From Paenibacillus mangrovi (GTDB lineage Bacteria; Bacillota; Bacilli; Paenibacillales; Paenibacillaceae), in NCBI RefSeq assembly GCF_022898935.1, contig NZ_JALIRP010000001.1, positions 806,001 to 870,000 on the forward strand: DNA of 64,000 nucleotides, written 5' to 3'. The notes below the pieces were generated by a model. The model was not told the DNA's origin and did no database searches. It was given only the letters and a program-made list of their open reading frames with translations. Both the position numbers and the translations under genes were made by a program. Below, piece by piece: positions 1 through 10,277 of the stretch (position 1 is the first letter of the stretch; each line of letters begins with the position of its first letter).

Positions 1-1
1 C

Positions 2-886
2 TCGAGACATGACCGGGATGACGAGCTGTGCCATTCATTGTTAACCAACATGCGAAGTATGGAGAAGTGTATAGTGATTGAATTATCGGATTTGCACGGG
101 TTCACGCTAAACGAGATACAGCGATGGGTCCGGGATTTTAAGGAACGGGAATTATTCTATAGTTATCAGCCGCATATCTCCGCGATCTCAGTATGTATCC
201 ATAAGGGGAGCGAACATCTGGCAGAGCCAGCCGAGGAAGATCTGGAGCGGCTAAAAGACCAGTGGCTATCCGCAGAGTGGTTATATCATGACGGCTTGTT
301 CGAGAAGCTGGTCCTGGAAATAAAGCTGCTCAGAATGCCGCAGGCGAAGCTGATCGGATTGCTGTATGCTTTTGTGAATGAGTGGAACCGTTTATTCTCA
401 CAATCCACGCTTGGCAGAATCAAACTTGTCGAGCCTATTTACTCTTGGTATCAAGTGGAGCAGTGGCTAAAGAGCATTCGCGGTTTGACCCAGCATGCTG
501 CCGACAAAACGAGTTATTCGCAGGAAATCATTCATTGCATCCTGAATGCCGAGCAGATGATGCGGTCCGAACTGGACCAGCCCTTAACAGCGGCAGACAT
601 GTCCAAAAGGATTAATATGAGTCGAAGCTATTTCAGCCAATGCTTTAAGGATATTATCGGGAATACATTTATCGAGCATATCCGGAGGCTTCGAATGGAA
701 AAAGCCAAGCAGTACCTGCTTAGTACGAACAAAACAATCCAATGGATTGCTGAGCATACTGGCTATATGGATGAAAAATATTTTAGCCGCACTTTCCGTG
801 ACCAGACTGGAATGCTTCCAAGCGAGTACAGGTCCCGTAAACGCACGCATTCTGACAATGGCCGTGTGAAAGAGGAGAACCGATGA
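2..886 (+). CDS. YesN/AraC-type response regulator, C-terminal part (5' end outside window)
   Basis: The reading frame is open to the left edge of the window, so the true start lies upstream. About 294 residues are visible. The last ~100 residues form an AraC-type double helix-turn-helix; the second helix pair carries the usual IAEHTGYMDEKYFSRTFRDQ pattern. This domain layout, with a long linker before the HTH, is typical of YesN-like two-component regulators beside sugar ABC importers; a receiver domain is expected in the missing part but is not seen. The stop overlaps the start of the next gene by 4 bases (ATGA), so the regulator and the solute-binding protein are translationally coupled. 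An internal TTG at position 38 is less likely to be the start because no ribosome binding site precedes it. Confidence 0.85.
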   Translation, partial: SRHDRDDELCHSLLTNMRSMEKCIVIELSDLHGFTLNEIQRWVRDFKERELFYSYQPHISAISVCIHKGSEHLAEPAEEDLERLKDQWLSAEWLYHDGLFEKLVLEIKLLRMPQAKLIGLLYAFVNEWNRLFSQSTLGRIKLVEPIYSWYQVEQWLKSIRGLTQHAADKTSYSQEIIHCILNAEQMMRSELDQPLTAADMSKRINMSRSYFSQCFKDIIGNTFIEHIRRLRMEKAKQYLLSTNKTIQWIAEHTGYMDEKYFSRTFRDQTGMLPSEYRSRKRTHSDNGRVKEENR

Positions 887-2523
887 ATAAGAAGACCGCT
901 TTATTCATAGTTGCATTATTATGCATACTTACCGCCTGTAAGGGATCTGGTACGTTGGATACGGATTCGGCGAAGGCGTATCAAGAACTGCTGCCATTCG
1001 AGAGATATGAGCATCCGGTCATGTTAAGTGTAGGAGCGGGGGTTGACCCTAACTACAAGACATATACAGGGGAGACCCCTGCCAATAATCCTTGGATCAA
1101 GGCAATTCAAGAAACGCTAAATGTCCATGTCAACATTGCTTGGATCGTTACGAATCAAAATATGGAGCAAAAAGTGGATCTGACCATCGCCAGCAATACG
1201 CTGCCGGATGCCATGGTTGTCACGCCATCCCAACTAAGCCAAATGGTTAAGGCCGATGAGCTGGCCGATTTAACCACGGCTTATAACGACTATGCATCAC
1301 CGGTCATGAAAAGCATCATGGACAGCACCAATGGGGCTGCGATGAGCCAGGTCACCTTCAATGGCCAAATCCTCGCTCTCCCATCCGTGGCTCCGGAAGA
1401 CATTAGCATGCTGTGGATACGCAAGGACTGGCTGGATCAGCTCGGACTACAGCCGCCGGCCACGCTGGATGAGCTGGAAGCGACGGCGAGAGCTTTTGTA
1501 GAGAGAGATCCTGATGGCAACGGGAAGGCGGATACGATCGGAATCGCAGCAGGTGTCCCACTCTATGATGATTATCATGCCGGACCAGGCAGCTTTAATT
1601 TAAATCCCATTTTCTCAGCTTACAATGCTTACCCGGGATTTTGGCTGAAAGACGCTCAGGAAAAGCCCGTCTATGGATCGATTCAATCCGAGACGAAGGC
1701 GGCGCTTGAGAAGCTGCGCGACATGTATGCCAATGGATTGATTGATCGGGAGATGGGTATCCGTGATTCTGCTGCGGAGGTGGTGATTAACGGGAAAGCA
1801 GGGATGTTTTTCGCTCCTTTCTCCGGAGGGTATTGGCCGGTGCCGGAAGCATTGAAGAACAACCCCAGGGCTAACTGGCAGGCCTACGCCCTGCCGCTGG
1901 ATGCGGACGGTAAATTTAATGCCAAGGTGTTTCAGCCGACGAAGTCATTCATTGTCGTTCGTAAAGGCTATAAACACCCCGAAGCGGTAGTAAAGGTGAC
2001 CAATCTTATTTTGCGGGACGAGTACTTGTACGGGATAGACTTTCAGCCGCTAAGGAATACGCTGGCCCCGCACGATGAAATTCCGGCTACAGTTAGAGCG
2101 CTGCAAGCTGTATTGTCAGGGGAACGAAATCCCGAAGATTTCGATGACAAGGTTGAATATACGCTGCTCAATAACGACGTTTATACCATAAAGAACACGA
2201 AGCTGGCTCCTTACAGCAGCACGGATATTCAGTACTGGGATGCAAGAGATCCAAATTTCAAGCGAGCCTATTCGCTGCTTGTCGGCGGGAGAAATTTGCT
2301 GGACCCGAATCTGAACAAAGTACACAGCATCTACGAATCGCAAACTGGAACAATTGAAAACCAGTGGAGGCACTTGATCAATACGGAAATGGAGCTGTTT
2401 ACCCAGATTATTATGGGAGCCGCTCCGCTTGAAGCATTTGACGAATGGGTCGAGGATTGGAAGAGACAAGGCGGCGACCTGATGACTACTAAAGTAGAAT
2501 TAGAGTTAAACCGGCAAAAATAA
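883..2523 (+). CDS. Extracellular solute-binding lipoprotein (sugar ABC importer type)
   Basis: The 546-residue product begins with a lipoprotein signal peptide ending in the lipobox LTAC (Cys 19), so it should be anchored to the outer face of the membrane. The rest resembles the long (about 500-560 residue) LplA/YtcQ-type solute-binding proteins for oligosaccharides, including a calcium-site-like stretch, DPDGNGKADT. A GAGGAG ribosome binding site lies just before the ATG. It overlaps the upstream regulator and is followed by a terminator, so it forms a two-gene unit without permeases in this window. The substrate cannot be read from the sequence. Confidence 0.85.
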   Translation: MNKKTALFIVALLCILTACKGSGTLDTDSAKAYQELLPFERYEHPVMLSVGAGVDPNYKTYTGETPANNPWIKAIQETLNVHVNIAWIVTNQNMEQKVDLTIASNTLPDAMVVTPSQLSQMVKADELADLTTAYNDYASPVMKSIMDSTNGAAMSQVTFNGQILALPSVAPEDISMLWIRKDWLDQLGLQPPATLDELEATARAFVERDPDGNGKADTIGIAAGVPLYDDYHAGPGSFNLNPIFSAYNAYPGFWLKDAQEKPVYGSIQSETKAALEKLRDMYANGLIDREMGIRDSAAEVVINGKAGMFFAPFSGGYWPVPEALKNNPRANWQAYALPLDADGKFNAKVFQPTKSFIVVRKGYKHPEAVVKVTNLILRDEYLYGIDFQPLRNTLAPHDEIPATVRALQAVLSGERNPEDFDDKVEYTLLNNDVYTIKNTKLAPYSSTDIQYWDARDPNFKRAYSLLVGGRNLLDPNLNKVHSIYESQTGTIENQWRHLINTEMELFTQIIMGAAPLEAFDEWVEDWKRQGGDLMTTKVELELNRQK

Positions 2524-2524
2524 T

Positions 2525-2555
2525 CGATTCCTGTTAGAGGGGTCGGTTTTTTTTT
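2525..2555 (+). terminator. Rho-independent terminator after the solute-binding gene
   Basis: An 8-base stem (2525-2532 with 2538-2545, two G-T wobbles) with a 5-base loop is followed by a run of nine T. It separates the regulator/solute-binding unit from the block that begins with the GH66 gene. Confidence 0.75.
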
Positions 2556-2744
2556 ATGGTAGACAAATGCCCGATGGAGAGGGTGAGAATTGACTTCGAT
2601 GCCAGCGATCATTCGTCTACCGTAACATACTACTCCTGCCTATCTCGGCAGGACAATGACAGGCTGTAATATGAATGTGCAATGTAGACGTTTTAGAAGG
2701 ATGAAGCTTTAACAACTACGGATAAGTTAGGGGGTTCTGACAGA

Positions 2745-4535
2745 TTGAGAATGACATGGTCGAAATACGCTGCCATTCTTCTAACCTGCTGCATGACAGT
2801 TGTGGCATCTGGATGCAGCGAACAACCGGAGGTGAAGGCGGAACAGGTCGAACGCCAGGGGATGATGAAATGGATTACGACGGATAAGGCTGCATATCAT
2901 CCAGGCGAGAAGGTGAAATTCACACTTCAGCTGAATCCATCGGAATCGGAAGCTAAGGTGTTCGTCCAGTACCGTCATCTCGGACAGAAAATAGGGCAGC
3001 AAACTGTGAAAATTAGCGGAACTGAAGCCGAATGGGAGTGGACCCCGCCGAAGGATGATTTCAGAGGCTATATGGCGGAGGTATTCGTTAAGACAAAGGA
3101 CAAGGTAATGGATCACCTGAATATTGCTGTAGACGTTTCCTCGGATTGGGCCAAATTCCCGCGTTATGGGTACTTGGCTGATTTCCCGAAATTAAGCGAG
3201 TCACAGATGACCAGAGTGATTGACCGTCTCAACCGGTACCATATTAACGGCATCCAGTTCTATGATTGGCAATACAAGCACCATGATCCGATCAAGACGG
3301 CTCACGGAACGCCCGCGGCGGAATGGCCGGATATCGCGAATCGGCCTACATCCTATGATACGGTGAAGGGCTATATTGATTTGGCTCATCGTCATAACAT
3401 GAAGGCGATGAATTATAATCTGATCTTCGGCGCTTACGAGGATGCGGAGAAAGACGGCGTAAAAAAGGAATGGGCATTGTATAAGGATCAAGCGCTCACC
3501 ATTCAAGACAGTCATCCGCTCCCGGACAGCTGGGCCAGCGATATTATGCTGTATGATCCGAGCAATCCGGAGTGGCAGAATTACTTGATTGCCAAAGAAA
3601 AGGAAGTGTTCAAGCATCTGCCTTTTGACGGATGGCATGTCGATCAGCTGGGCGAACGGGGGACATTATGGAACGCGGCGGGAGAGAGTGTGGAGCTGCC
3701 ACATGGATACTTATCATTCTTGAAGGCTGCCAAAAAACAGCTGGATGTCAGTTATGTCATGAATGCGGTTAACCAATATGGCCAAGTGTTTATGGCGTTA
3801 GCACCGCTTGATTTCTTCTACACGGAGGTATGGTCCGATTTTCCGGAATATGGCGACCTGAAGAGAGTGATCGATCAGAACAACGGCTTCAGCAGTAATA
3901 AGCGGAACACGGTACTAGCTGCCTATGTAAATTATGAGCTTTCCAATGCTCCGGGAATATTCAATGCTCCGGGCGTACTGCTGGCGAACGCGGTCATCTT
4001 CGCGTCAGGCGGCGCTCATTTGGAGCTAGGGGAGAACATGCTGTCCAAGGAGTACTTCCCGCACAAGAACCTCACTCTGACACCGAAACTGGAGGAGCAG
4101 CTTACGAATTATTACGATTTTCTCACGGCATATCAGAATATTTTGCGTGATGAACTGCAGCCGTCGGATCTAACAGTAGTAAGTACGGGCGGACCGGCTT
4201 TAACAGCAGACGCAGCCCAAGGGAAGATATGGTCTTTTGCTAAGAAGAAAGACAGCAGTGATATCGTGCATTTCATTAATTTTGCCGATGCAAACACGAT
4301 GAACTGGAATGATACCGAGGGCAAGCAAGTCGAGCCGAAAGAGCTGCAGGAGCTAAGCATCTCGTTCAGCAGAGATCGGAAGGTTAGCAGCATCCTGTTT
4401 GCTTCTCCTGATTACTACAACGGATCGCCAGTTCAACTTGAATTTACACAACAGGACAATCAGGTGTCCTTGAAGCTGCCGAAGCTGAAGTATTGGGATC
4501 TCATCATGGTCAATTATGAGAATGCGTCGGGGTAG
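2745..4535 (+). CDS. GH66-family glycoside hydrolase lipoprotein (dextranase-like)
   Basis: The 596-residue protein has a lipobox (VASGC) and then a beta-sandwich-like N-terminal part and a TIM-barrel region that fits glycoside hydrolase family 66 (endo-dextranases and cycloisomaltooligosaccharide glucanotransferases). The motif DGWHVDQLG places the expected nucleophile at Asp300, and FYTEVWSDFPEYGD places the expected acid/base at Glu361; the spacing resembles known GH66 enzymes. There is no CBM35 insertion of the kind seen in the long transferases, so a dextranase-like hydrolase is the simpler reading. A TTG start is chosen because AGGGGG lies 9 bases upstream; an in-frame ATG follows two codons later. 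It is the first gene of the long transport block. Exact specificity is inferred only. Confidence 0.8.
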   Translation: MRMTWSKYAAILLTCCMTVVASGCSEQPEVKAEQVERQGMMKWITTDKAAYHPGEKVKFTLQLNPSESEAKVFVQYRHLGQKIGQQTVKISGTEAEWEWTPPKDDFRGYMAEVFVKTKDKVMDHLNIAVDVSSDWAKFPRYGYLADFPKLSESQMTRVIDRLNRYHINGIQFYDWQYKHHDPIKTAHGTPAAEWPDIANRPTSYDTVKGYIDLAHRHNMKAMNYNLIFGAYEDAEKDGVKKEWALYKDQALTIQDSHPLPDSWASDIMLYDPSNPEWQNYLIAKEKEVFKHLPFDGWHVDQLGERGTLWNAAGESVELPHGYLSFLKAAKKQLDVSYVMNAVNQYGQVFMALAPLDFFYTEVWSDFPEYGDLKRVIDQNNGFSSNKRNTVLAAYVNYELSNAPGIFNAPGVLLANAVIFASGGAHLELGENMLSKEYFPHKNLTLTPKLEEQLTNYYDFLTAYQNILRDELQPSDLTVVSTGGPALTADAAQGKIWSFAKKKDSSDIVHFINFADANTMNWNDTEGKQVEPKELQELSISFSRDRKVSSILFASPDYYNGSPVQLEFTQQDNQVSLKLPKLKYWDLIMVNYENASG

Positions 4536-4721
4536 GTGATGGTGAATCAGACAGGGGGAGAAATGTCGTTAAGATCAAGATGCAAACGCTTCAATTCCTT
4601 GAACCTGCAATCATTTCTCTACGGAATGAAGCGACACGACTCTACCTTGCCGCCGGATTCTTACCCATATAATCAAGTAGTGATATGCGGTATGAACAAT
4701 TACAAATCGATGGAGGGTCCA

Positions 4722-6305
4722 ATGAAAAAGAAATTATCGATGTTTTTGATGATTACGCTGATTCTTTCTCTTGCGCTTACCGCCTGCTCGAGCGGATCGG
4801 ATACGGAGGAAACCGAGAAACCCGATTCTCAGGGGACGGAGCAATCTCCACAAAATAATGAAAAGGCAGCAGGGGTCTGGGGAACGGATGAGGATGGAAA
4901 CGGTGTGCCCGACTGGCAGGAGAAACCGATTGAACTCAAATTCGCGCTTCGCTTTTATGGCGAGAATGACGACACCAACCCGATCTACTTGAATATTAAG
5001 AAGTTCACACAAAAGTACCCCAATATTAAAGTTGTCCGCGATCGTCAATTTGCAATCGAGCAGCCGGATACGGATGAGCTTGAAATTCTGACCGCAAGAG
5101 CGATGGAAGGAACGATGCCGGATATCTTCTATTCACCGCTTTCGGCTGAAATGTATGATCGTGAGCTGACCTTGGACTTAACTGCGATGCTAGAATCTGA
5201 TCCGGATTCGAAATGGATTTCTGAACATGCGAGAAGCTTTATGAAAACATACGACAGCAAAGAGATCTATGGTATTCCGTGGATGTCTGTAGCGCAATTT
5301 CCGGCCTTAAATCTGAAGCTGTTGAGAGAAAATGATATTAAGATTCCGCCGTATAACTGGACTTATGACGATTATGAGCATTTGCGCGCAGAAGTTGCCA
5401 AGCTCACGCCCAACAATCCGATTTTCCCGGGAATGATTGAATTCATCGATTTTGGACCTCATTACTTCGACAGTGTTCCTAATGGGTGGAAAGGATTCAA
5501 TACGGAAACCCGCAAATTTGATTATGAAAGCAGCCCGAACTTTGGTAAATGGCTCAACCTTGTATCCAACGAAGGCAAAGAAGGACTGCATTTCTGGGAT
5601 TTGCCTGAAGCGACGCGGAAGAAGAAAACGGGCAATTTGGGAGCGCCTTGGCAGGATGGATTGGAAGCGGTCGGCAATGTCTGGATGTATGCGCTTAGCT
5701 CGGATATGAATGAATTGATCAAAACCCGCAAGATGGATATCGACATCTACCCGATGCCAAAAGCTCCGGAAGGTGGAACGACCAGTCTGCATGGTTACTA
5801 CGATACACTCAGTCTATCCAGCACATTGGCTGAGGATCAGGTCAAAGCAGAGGCGGCATTCCAGCTGGTGAAATGGTTGACTTATAGCGAAGAAGGATTG
5901 AAATCCCGCTGGGCGTTGATTGATGAGTATTCCGGACTTCCGAAGGATGCGCCGCTTCGAGCAGAGGATCGCCTAATGGACTTCATTCAAGGGTGGCCAA
6001 TCACGACCAATCCAGAGGTATTGAAGCACCATCCGCTAGTCAAAGGGTTTCCGAAGGACAGTGAACTGGCCATCTTCAACTTCCCGGCTTTCCAGAACGT
6101 TGACTTCCAGCAGATGCTCTCGAATCCAGTGCCGTTCCCAAGAAACATTCCTGGTGTAGCTAAAGCTTACGAAAAGCTGAACCCATGGGAAATTAGAAAC
6201 CAAATTCGGGATAAAGGCAAAAAATACAGCGATATTGCCCCTGAGTGGGATGCGATGATGAATAAGACGCTTGATGATTATTTGCGGGAATACAACAAAA
6301 AGTAA
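4722..6305 (+). CDS. Extracellular solute-binding lipoprotein (sugar ABC importer)
   Basis: The product of 527 residues has a short charged N-terminus, a hydrophobic stretch and the lipobox LTAC, followed by a Ser/Glu/Asn-rich linker and a family 1 solute-binding fold. The frame is open for 62 codons further upstream, but that part lacks a signal peptide and the GGAGGG site is just before the ATG at 4722, so the shorter form is chosen. It lies in one strand-wise run with the GH66 gene and the following transport genes, and probably delivers oligosaccharides released by that enzyme to one of the two permease pairs. Confidence 0.85.
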   Translation: MKKKLSMFLMITLILSLALTACSSGSDTEETEKPDSQGTEQSPQNNEKAAGVWGTDEDGNGVPDWQEKPIELKFALRFYGENDDTNPIYLNIKKFTQKYPNIKVVRDRQFAIEQPDTDELEILTARAMEGTMPDIFYSPLSAEMYDRELTLDLTAMLESDPDSKWISEHARSFMKTYDSKEIYGIPWMSVAQFPALNLKLLRENDIKIPPYNWTYDDYEHLRAEVAKLTPNNPIFPGMIEFIDFGPHYFDSVPNGWKGFNTETRKFDYESSPNFGKWLNLVSNEGKEGLHFWDLPEATRKKKTGNLGAPWQDGLEAVGNVWMYALSSDMNELIKTRKMDIDIYPMPKAPEGGTTSLHGYYDTLSLSSTLAEDQVKAEAAFQLVKWLTYSEEGLKSRWALIDEYSGLPKDAPLRAEDRLMDFIQGWPITTNPEVLKHHPLVKGFPKDSELAIFNFPAFQNVDFQQMLSNPVPFPRNIPGVAKAYEKLNPWEIRNQIRDKGKKYSDIAPEWDAMMNKTLDDYLREYNKK

Positions 6306-6347
6306 CCGGATATCTGTGAAATATTGATGATGTTAGGTTGTGACCGA

Positions 6348-9347
6348 GTGAAAAGGAACAAGAAAATCTTACAAATTACTGCTGGTGTATGTCTCATAGC
6401 GATAGCCGTTGGTTTGTTTTTCGGCAGCAGTCAAAAGAATAAAGGTTCCGATCAACAGGTGTCCGATGCCGAGTTTGAACGTAGTAGAGCAGCCGTGGAA
6501 AAAGCTGTGAATCACGGGGAAGGGGACGGCAGCTACTATCGTGTCCTGAAGAAGTGGGAAGAAGAGAAGCTCCCTGTTCCCCGATTGTCATACACCATTC
6601 CGGCAGCCGGAACGACCGGAGGGAAGGTATACAGTAAATCACAGAGCGAAGGGTATGGGGATCATGTTGTCATTCTTGCGCCTAAGGATGAGCTGCGTTT
6701 TGATGTCGAAGTTGCCGAGCAGGGGCTGTATGAATTATGGATGGATTACCGGGTGTCCGATCAGAGCTTTTTAAATCCGGAACTTCGGATCAGCGTAAAT
6801 GGTAAGAGTCAATACAACGAGATGAATGAGCTGAGGCTTCCCGTGGACTGGAAGACAGAGGTAGGTAGCCGGAAGGTTGACCGATACGGCGACGAGTTGA
6901 TGCCCAAGCCGCAAATCGTGTCCGGATGGAAAAGCACAGGTCTGACGGATCCCAACTTCTTCTTTACCGAGCCGTTGAAATTCCATCTGCAGAAAGGGAA
7001 AAATTCGATCAGCATGCAGCTGGACGAAGGATACATTTTGCTTGGAAAGATAGAGCTTAAGAACTCGGATTCTTACGTTTTGCCCTATGAGAAGTACCTT
7101 ACTGCCCAGAAGAACGTAGAAAACGGAATGGAATCGACGGTTACGATCGAAGCGGAGAATATGTCTCTGATGAGCAGAAAAAGTATCCGAGCCAAATATG
7201 TCAGAGACCCGCAGGTTACGCCGTATACGTACAAACATAAAGTGCTGAATGTTCTGGACGGATATTCGTTCGGGGACAGTGGTGATCGCGTTACCTATCA
7301 GTTCAGGATTGAGCATAGCGGACTGTATCAATTGACGTTGAAATATGCCCAGGACACGAATAACGGGATGCCAACCAACAGAAGAATCGAGATTGACGGG
7401 AAGGTTCCTTTCCAAGAGCTTGAGCATTACCAATTCCGTTACTCCAGCGGCTGGAAGAATGAGACGCTGCATAATGACAAGGGAGAGCCCTATTCGATTT
7501 ACTTGCAGGAAGGCGAGCATACTCTTTCTTTATCTATCGATAATTCGGAAGTAAGAGAAATCTATCATGAGCTGCTTAAGATCTTGGAGGAGATTGACTT
7601 CACGGCCCGGGATGTCAACCGGTTGACAGGCGGACTAGTCGACAAGCAAAGAGATTGGCGGATTGAAAAGTATATCCCTGAGATCAGAACCTACTTGCAG
7701 GGGATTGCGGGCAACATCGAGCAGCAGAAACGAGCCTTGACTGCATATGCCCACGATGAGAATCTGTCTGTCATTGCAGAGCTTGAACATGCGGAGGATC
7801 TGATCCGCGACTTTGTGAAGGCTCCTGAAGATCTGCCCCATTATATGAGCAAGTTCAATAAAGGGGAATCTTCTGCTTACGGCAGGATCAAAACCATACT
7901 ACCTATGCTGCTCTATAATCCGATGCATCTCGATAAAATGTATGTTCATAACGGGGGCGAGCTGCCGCCGCCTACGGCTGGATTTGCTACAAATGCGGTG
8001 GAAGGCGTCAAAGCGTTTCTCTATTCCTTTGCAGATTCGAGATACTCTAAGCCGAGGGCTGATGATGATGCGGTAGAGGTGTGGGTCAATCAGTCCAGAC
8101 TGTATGTCGAAGTCATGCAGCGGATGATTGATGAGGAGTTTACACCGGCTACGGGAATCAAGATCAATCTGTCGATATTGCCGGATGAGAGCAAGATTGT
8201 ATTATCGAATGCAGCGGGAAATACGCCGGATGCCGCTCTGGGCATCAGCTACGGAACGCCTTTCGAGCTCGCACTTCGGGGCATCATTGAAAATGTACGA
8301 TCGATGGATGGATTCAATGAATTAGCGGTACAGTTCAACCCGAATGCGTTCGTGCCTTACATTTACGATCAGGGCGTTTATGCGATTCCGGAAACCCAAG
8401 ACGTGAAGCTGCTGTTCTACCGTAAGGATATTTTGAGAACGATTGGTGAAAATCCGCCGCAGACATGGGACGATGTGGTCGGTCTGATTCCTCTGCTTCA
8501 GAAGTATGACATGAATTTCTATACGCCGCTCGGATCGGATAATGCGTACAAAGGGTTTGACGTGACCACACCGTTCATTTATCAATTTGGTGGGCGATTA
8601 TACGATCCGACAGGAAGCAAAACGGTCATCAATCAGGACGGCGCATACCATGCATTCGAATTCATGACCAATCTATTTACGGTGTATAACATTCCGATTA
8701 CGACTTCGCAGTTTTTCCAGAGCTTTAGAAACGGTAAAACACCTGTCGGTATCGGCGATGCGAATACGTACATCCAGTTGAAGTATGCGGCTCCTGAGCT
8801 TGGCGGACAATGGGGAGTTCTCCCTGTACCGGGCATTAAGAATAAGGCTGGCGTCATAGAGCGCTGGGAACCGACTTACGGAAGCTCAAGCATTATTTTC
8901 AAGCATAGCGACAAGAAAGAACAAGCTTGGAAATTTATCAAGTGGTGGGTTGACGCCGAGACGCAAAGCGCGTTTTCTTATCAAATCCAATCGACCCTGG
9001 GGGATAAATTTTTGTATATGACAGCTAACCTGAAAGGATTCGAGAAGAGCGCTTGGCCATCGGACTCCAAAGCCGTCATTATGGAGCAGTGGAAATGGAT
9101 TCAATCAACCGGAAAAGTGCCGGGGGACTATGTGTTGGAACGCGAAATCAGCAATGCGTGGAACAAAGTCGTATTCGATAAGCAAAATCCACGAATTGCC
9201 ATTGATAATGCGGTCAAAACCATCAATAGGGAACTGGAACGGAAATTGAAGGAGTTCGGATACTTTGAGAACGGGAAGATGGCGAAGCCTTACGTGGTTC
9301 CAACGATTGAAAATGTAGAGAGCTGGGTGAGCGCACATGGGAAATAA
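6348..9347 (+). CDS. Membrane-tethered solute-binding protein with two N-terminal beta-sandwich (CBM-like) modules
   Basis: About 999 residues. An N-terminal hydrophobic anchor has no lipobox cysteine, so the protein is probably held by a transmembrane helix. Residues about 70-240 form one beta-rich module (with LYELWMDYRVSD). Residues about 263-400 form a second, starting with the carbohydrate-binding-module-like pattern TVTIEAENM and containing LYQLTLKYA. A helical linker follows, then a family 1 solute-binding domain from about 575 to 985 (KLLFYRKDIL, and WKFIKWWVDAETQ near the end). Normal solute-binding proteins are 400-560 residues, so this one is about twice the usual size. The GTG at 6348 (AGGTTG upstream) gives a standard charged N-terminus; a TTG at 6324 is the alternative. 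It overlaps the next permease gene by 11 bases. Confidence 0.8.
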   Translation: MKRNKKILQITAGVCLIAIAVGLFFGSSQKNKGSDQQVSDAEFERSRAAVEKAVNHGEGDGSYYRVLKKWEEEKLPVPRLSYTIPAAGTTGGKVYSKSQSEGYGDHVVILAPKDELRFDVEVAEQGLYELWMDYRVSDQSFLNPELRISVNGKSQYNEMNELRLPVDWKTEVGSRKVDRYGDELMPKPQIVSGWKSTGLTDPNFFFTEPLKFHLQKGKNSISMQLDEGYILLGKIELKNSDSYVLPYEKYLTAQKNVENGMESTVTIEAENMSLMSRKSIRAKYVRDPQVTPYTYKHKVLNVLDGYSFGDSGDRVTYQFRIEHSGLYQLTLKYAQDTNNGMPTNRRIEIDGKVPFQELEHYQFRYSSGWKNETLHNDKGEPYSIYLQEGEHTLSLSIDNSEVREIYHELLKILEEIDFTARDVNRLTGGLVDKQRDWRIEKYIPEIRTYLQGIAGNIEQQKRALTAYAHDENLSVIAELEHAEDLIRDFVKAPEDLPHYMSKFNKGESSAYGRIKTILPMLLYNPMHLDKMYVHNGGELPPPTAGFATNAVEGVKAFLYSFADSRYSKPRADDDAVEVWVNQSRLYVEVMQRMIDEEFTPATGIKINLSILPDESKIVLSNAAGNTPDAALGISYGTPFELALRGIIENVRSMDGFNELAVQFNPNAFVPYIYDQGVYAIPETQDVKLLFYRKDILRTIGENPPQTWDDVVGLIPLLQKYDMNFYTPLGSDNAYKGFDVTTPFIYQFGGRLYDPTGSKTVINQDGAYHAFEFMTNLFTVYNIPITTSQFFQSFRNGKTPVGIGDANTYIQLKYAAPELGGQWGVLPVPGIKNKAGVIERWEPTYGSSSIIFKHSDKKEQAWKFIKWWVDAETQSAFSYQIQSTLGDKFLYMTANLKGFEKSAWPSDSKAVIMEQWKWIQSTGKVPGDYVLEREISNAWNKVVFDKQNPRIAIDNAVKTINRELERKLKEFGYFENGKMAKPYVVPTIENVESWVSAHGK

Positions 9348-10263
9348 CATGAGGGGGAAGCGTCAATTCAAGCGCAGTTTTTACAAGCTGGCGGATAGTC
9401 CATACATGTTTATTTTTCCTTATGCTGCATTGTTTTCGCTTCTCATCGTATTACCGGTAGCTGTCGCGATCGGGCTTTCATTTACTTACTTTAATACGGT
9501 GCAAGCCCCTAAATTCGTAGGATTTCAGAATTACATTGATTTGTTTACAGGAGATACCATTTTTCTGCAGCATGCGATATCCAATACGTTGTTTTACGCC
9601 GTCTTGGTAGGGCCTATCGGGTATATGCTCGCGTTCTTTCTCGCCTGGATGCTCTCGCAAGTTCCGCACAGGATCAGAACGATCTACACGGTCATTATTT
9701 ACTCTCCTTCAGTGACGGGATCCATCATGGTAACGGTCGTATGGAAGGTGCTGTTCAGCGGAGACCGAACGGGATATCTGAACTATTGGCTGATGAAGAT
9801 GGATATCATTCAGGAGCCGCTTCAATGGCTCAAGTCTCCTGAATTGCTTGTACCGATCATGATTTTTATTGCGCTGTGGGGAAGTATGGGCGTAGGGTTT
9901 CTTGCCATGCTGGCGGGACTACTGAATATTGACAAGACGATGTACGAAGCCGCCTATATTGACGGCATTCGAAATCGTTGGCAGGAAATCTTCTATATTA
10001 CGATTCCATCGATGAAGCCGCAGATGTTGTTCGGGGCGGTGATGGCCATTATCGGCACATTCAACGCATCCGGCGTAGCGGCAACGCTTAGCGGAGGATC
10101 GCCTCCTCCGCAGTATGCCGGCTGGATGATCGTCGACCATGCCAACGATTTCGGATTTACGCGCTTTGAGATGGGATATGCATCTGCGGTAACGGTCGTG
10201 TTGTTGTATATCGTGATCCTGTTCAATAAGATCAGCTACAAATTATTTGGAGAGCACGAGTAG
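9337..10263 (+). CDS. Sugar ABC transporter permease, MalF type
   Basis: The 308-residue protein has six predicted membrane segments and the EAA loop EAAYIDGIRNRWQEIFYITIP that docks on the ATPase. It overlaps the end of the tethered solute-binding protein gene by 11 bases and is followed 14 bases later by its MalG-type partner, so the two should form one import pore. The start has GGTGA about 6 bases upstream. No ATPase is encoded nearby. Confidence 0.9.
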   Translation: MGNNMRGKRQFKRSFYKLADSPYMFIFPYAALFSLLIVLPVAVAIGLSFTYFNTVQAPKFVGFQNYIDLFTGDTIFLQHAISNTLFYAVLVGPIGYMLAFFLAWMLSQVPHRIRTIYTVIIYSPSVTGSIMVTVVWKVLFSGDRTGYLNYWLMKMDIIQEPLQWLKSPELLVPIMIFIALWGSMGVGFLAMLAGLLNIDKTMYEAAYIDGIRNRWQEIFYITIPSMKPQMLFGAVMAIIGTFNASGVAATLSGGSPPPQYAGWMIVDHANDFGFTRFEMGYASAVTVVLLYIVILFNKISYKLFGEHE

Positions 10264-10277
10264 TCTCTATATCTTTC

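Noticed and set aside
6771..7520. 249-codon minus-strand frame in the tethered solute-binding gene
   Set aside because: No start signal or domain; it mirrors the plus-strand gene.
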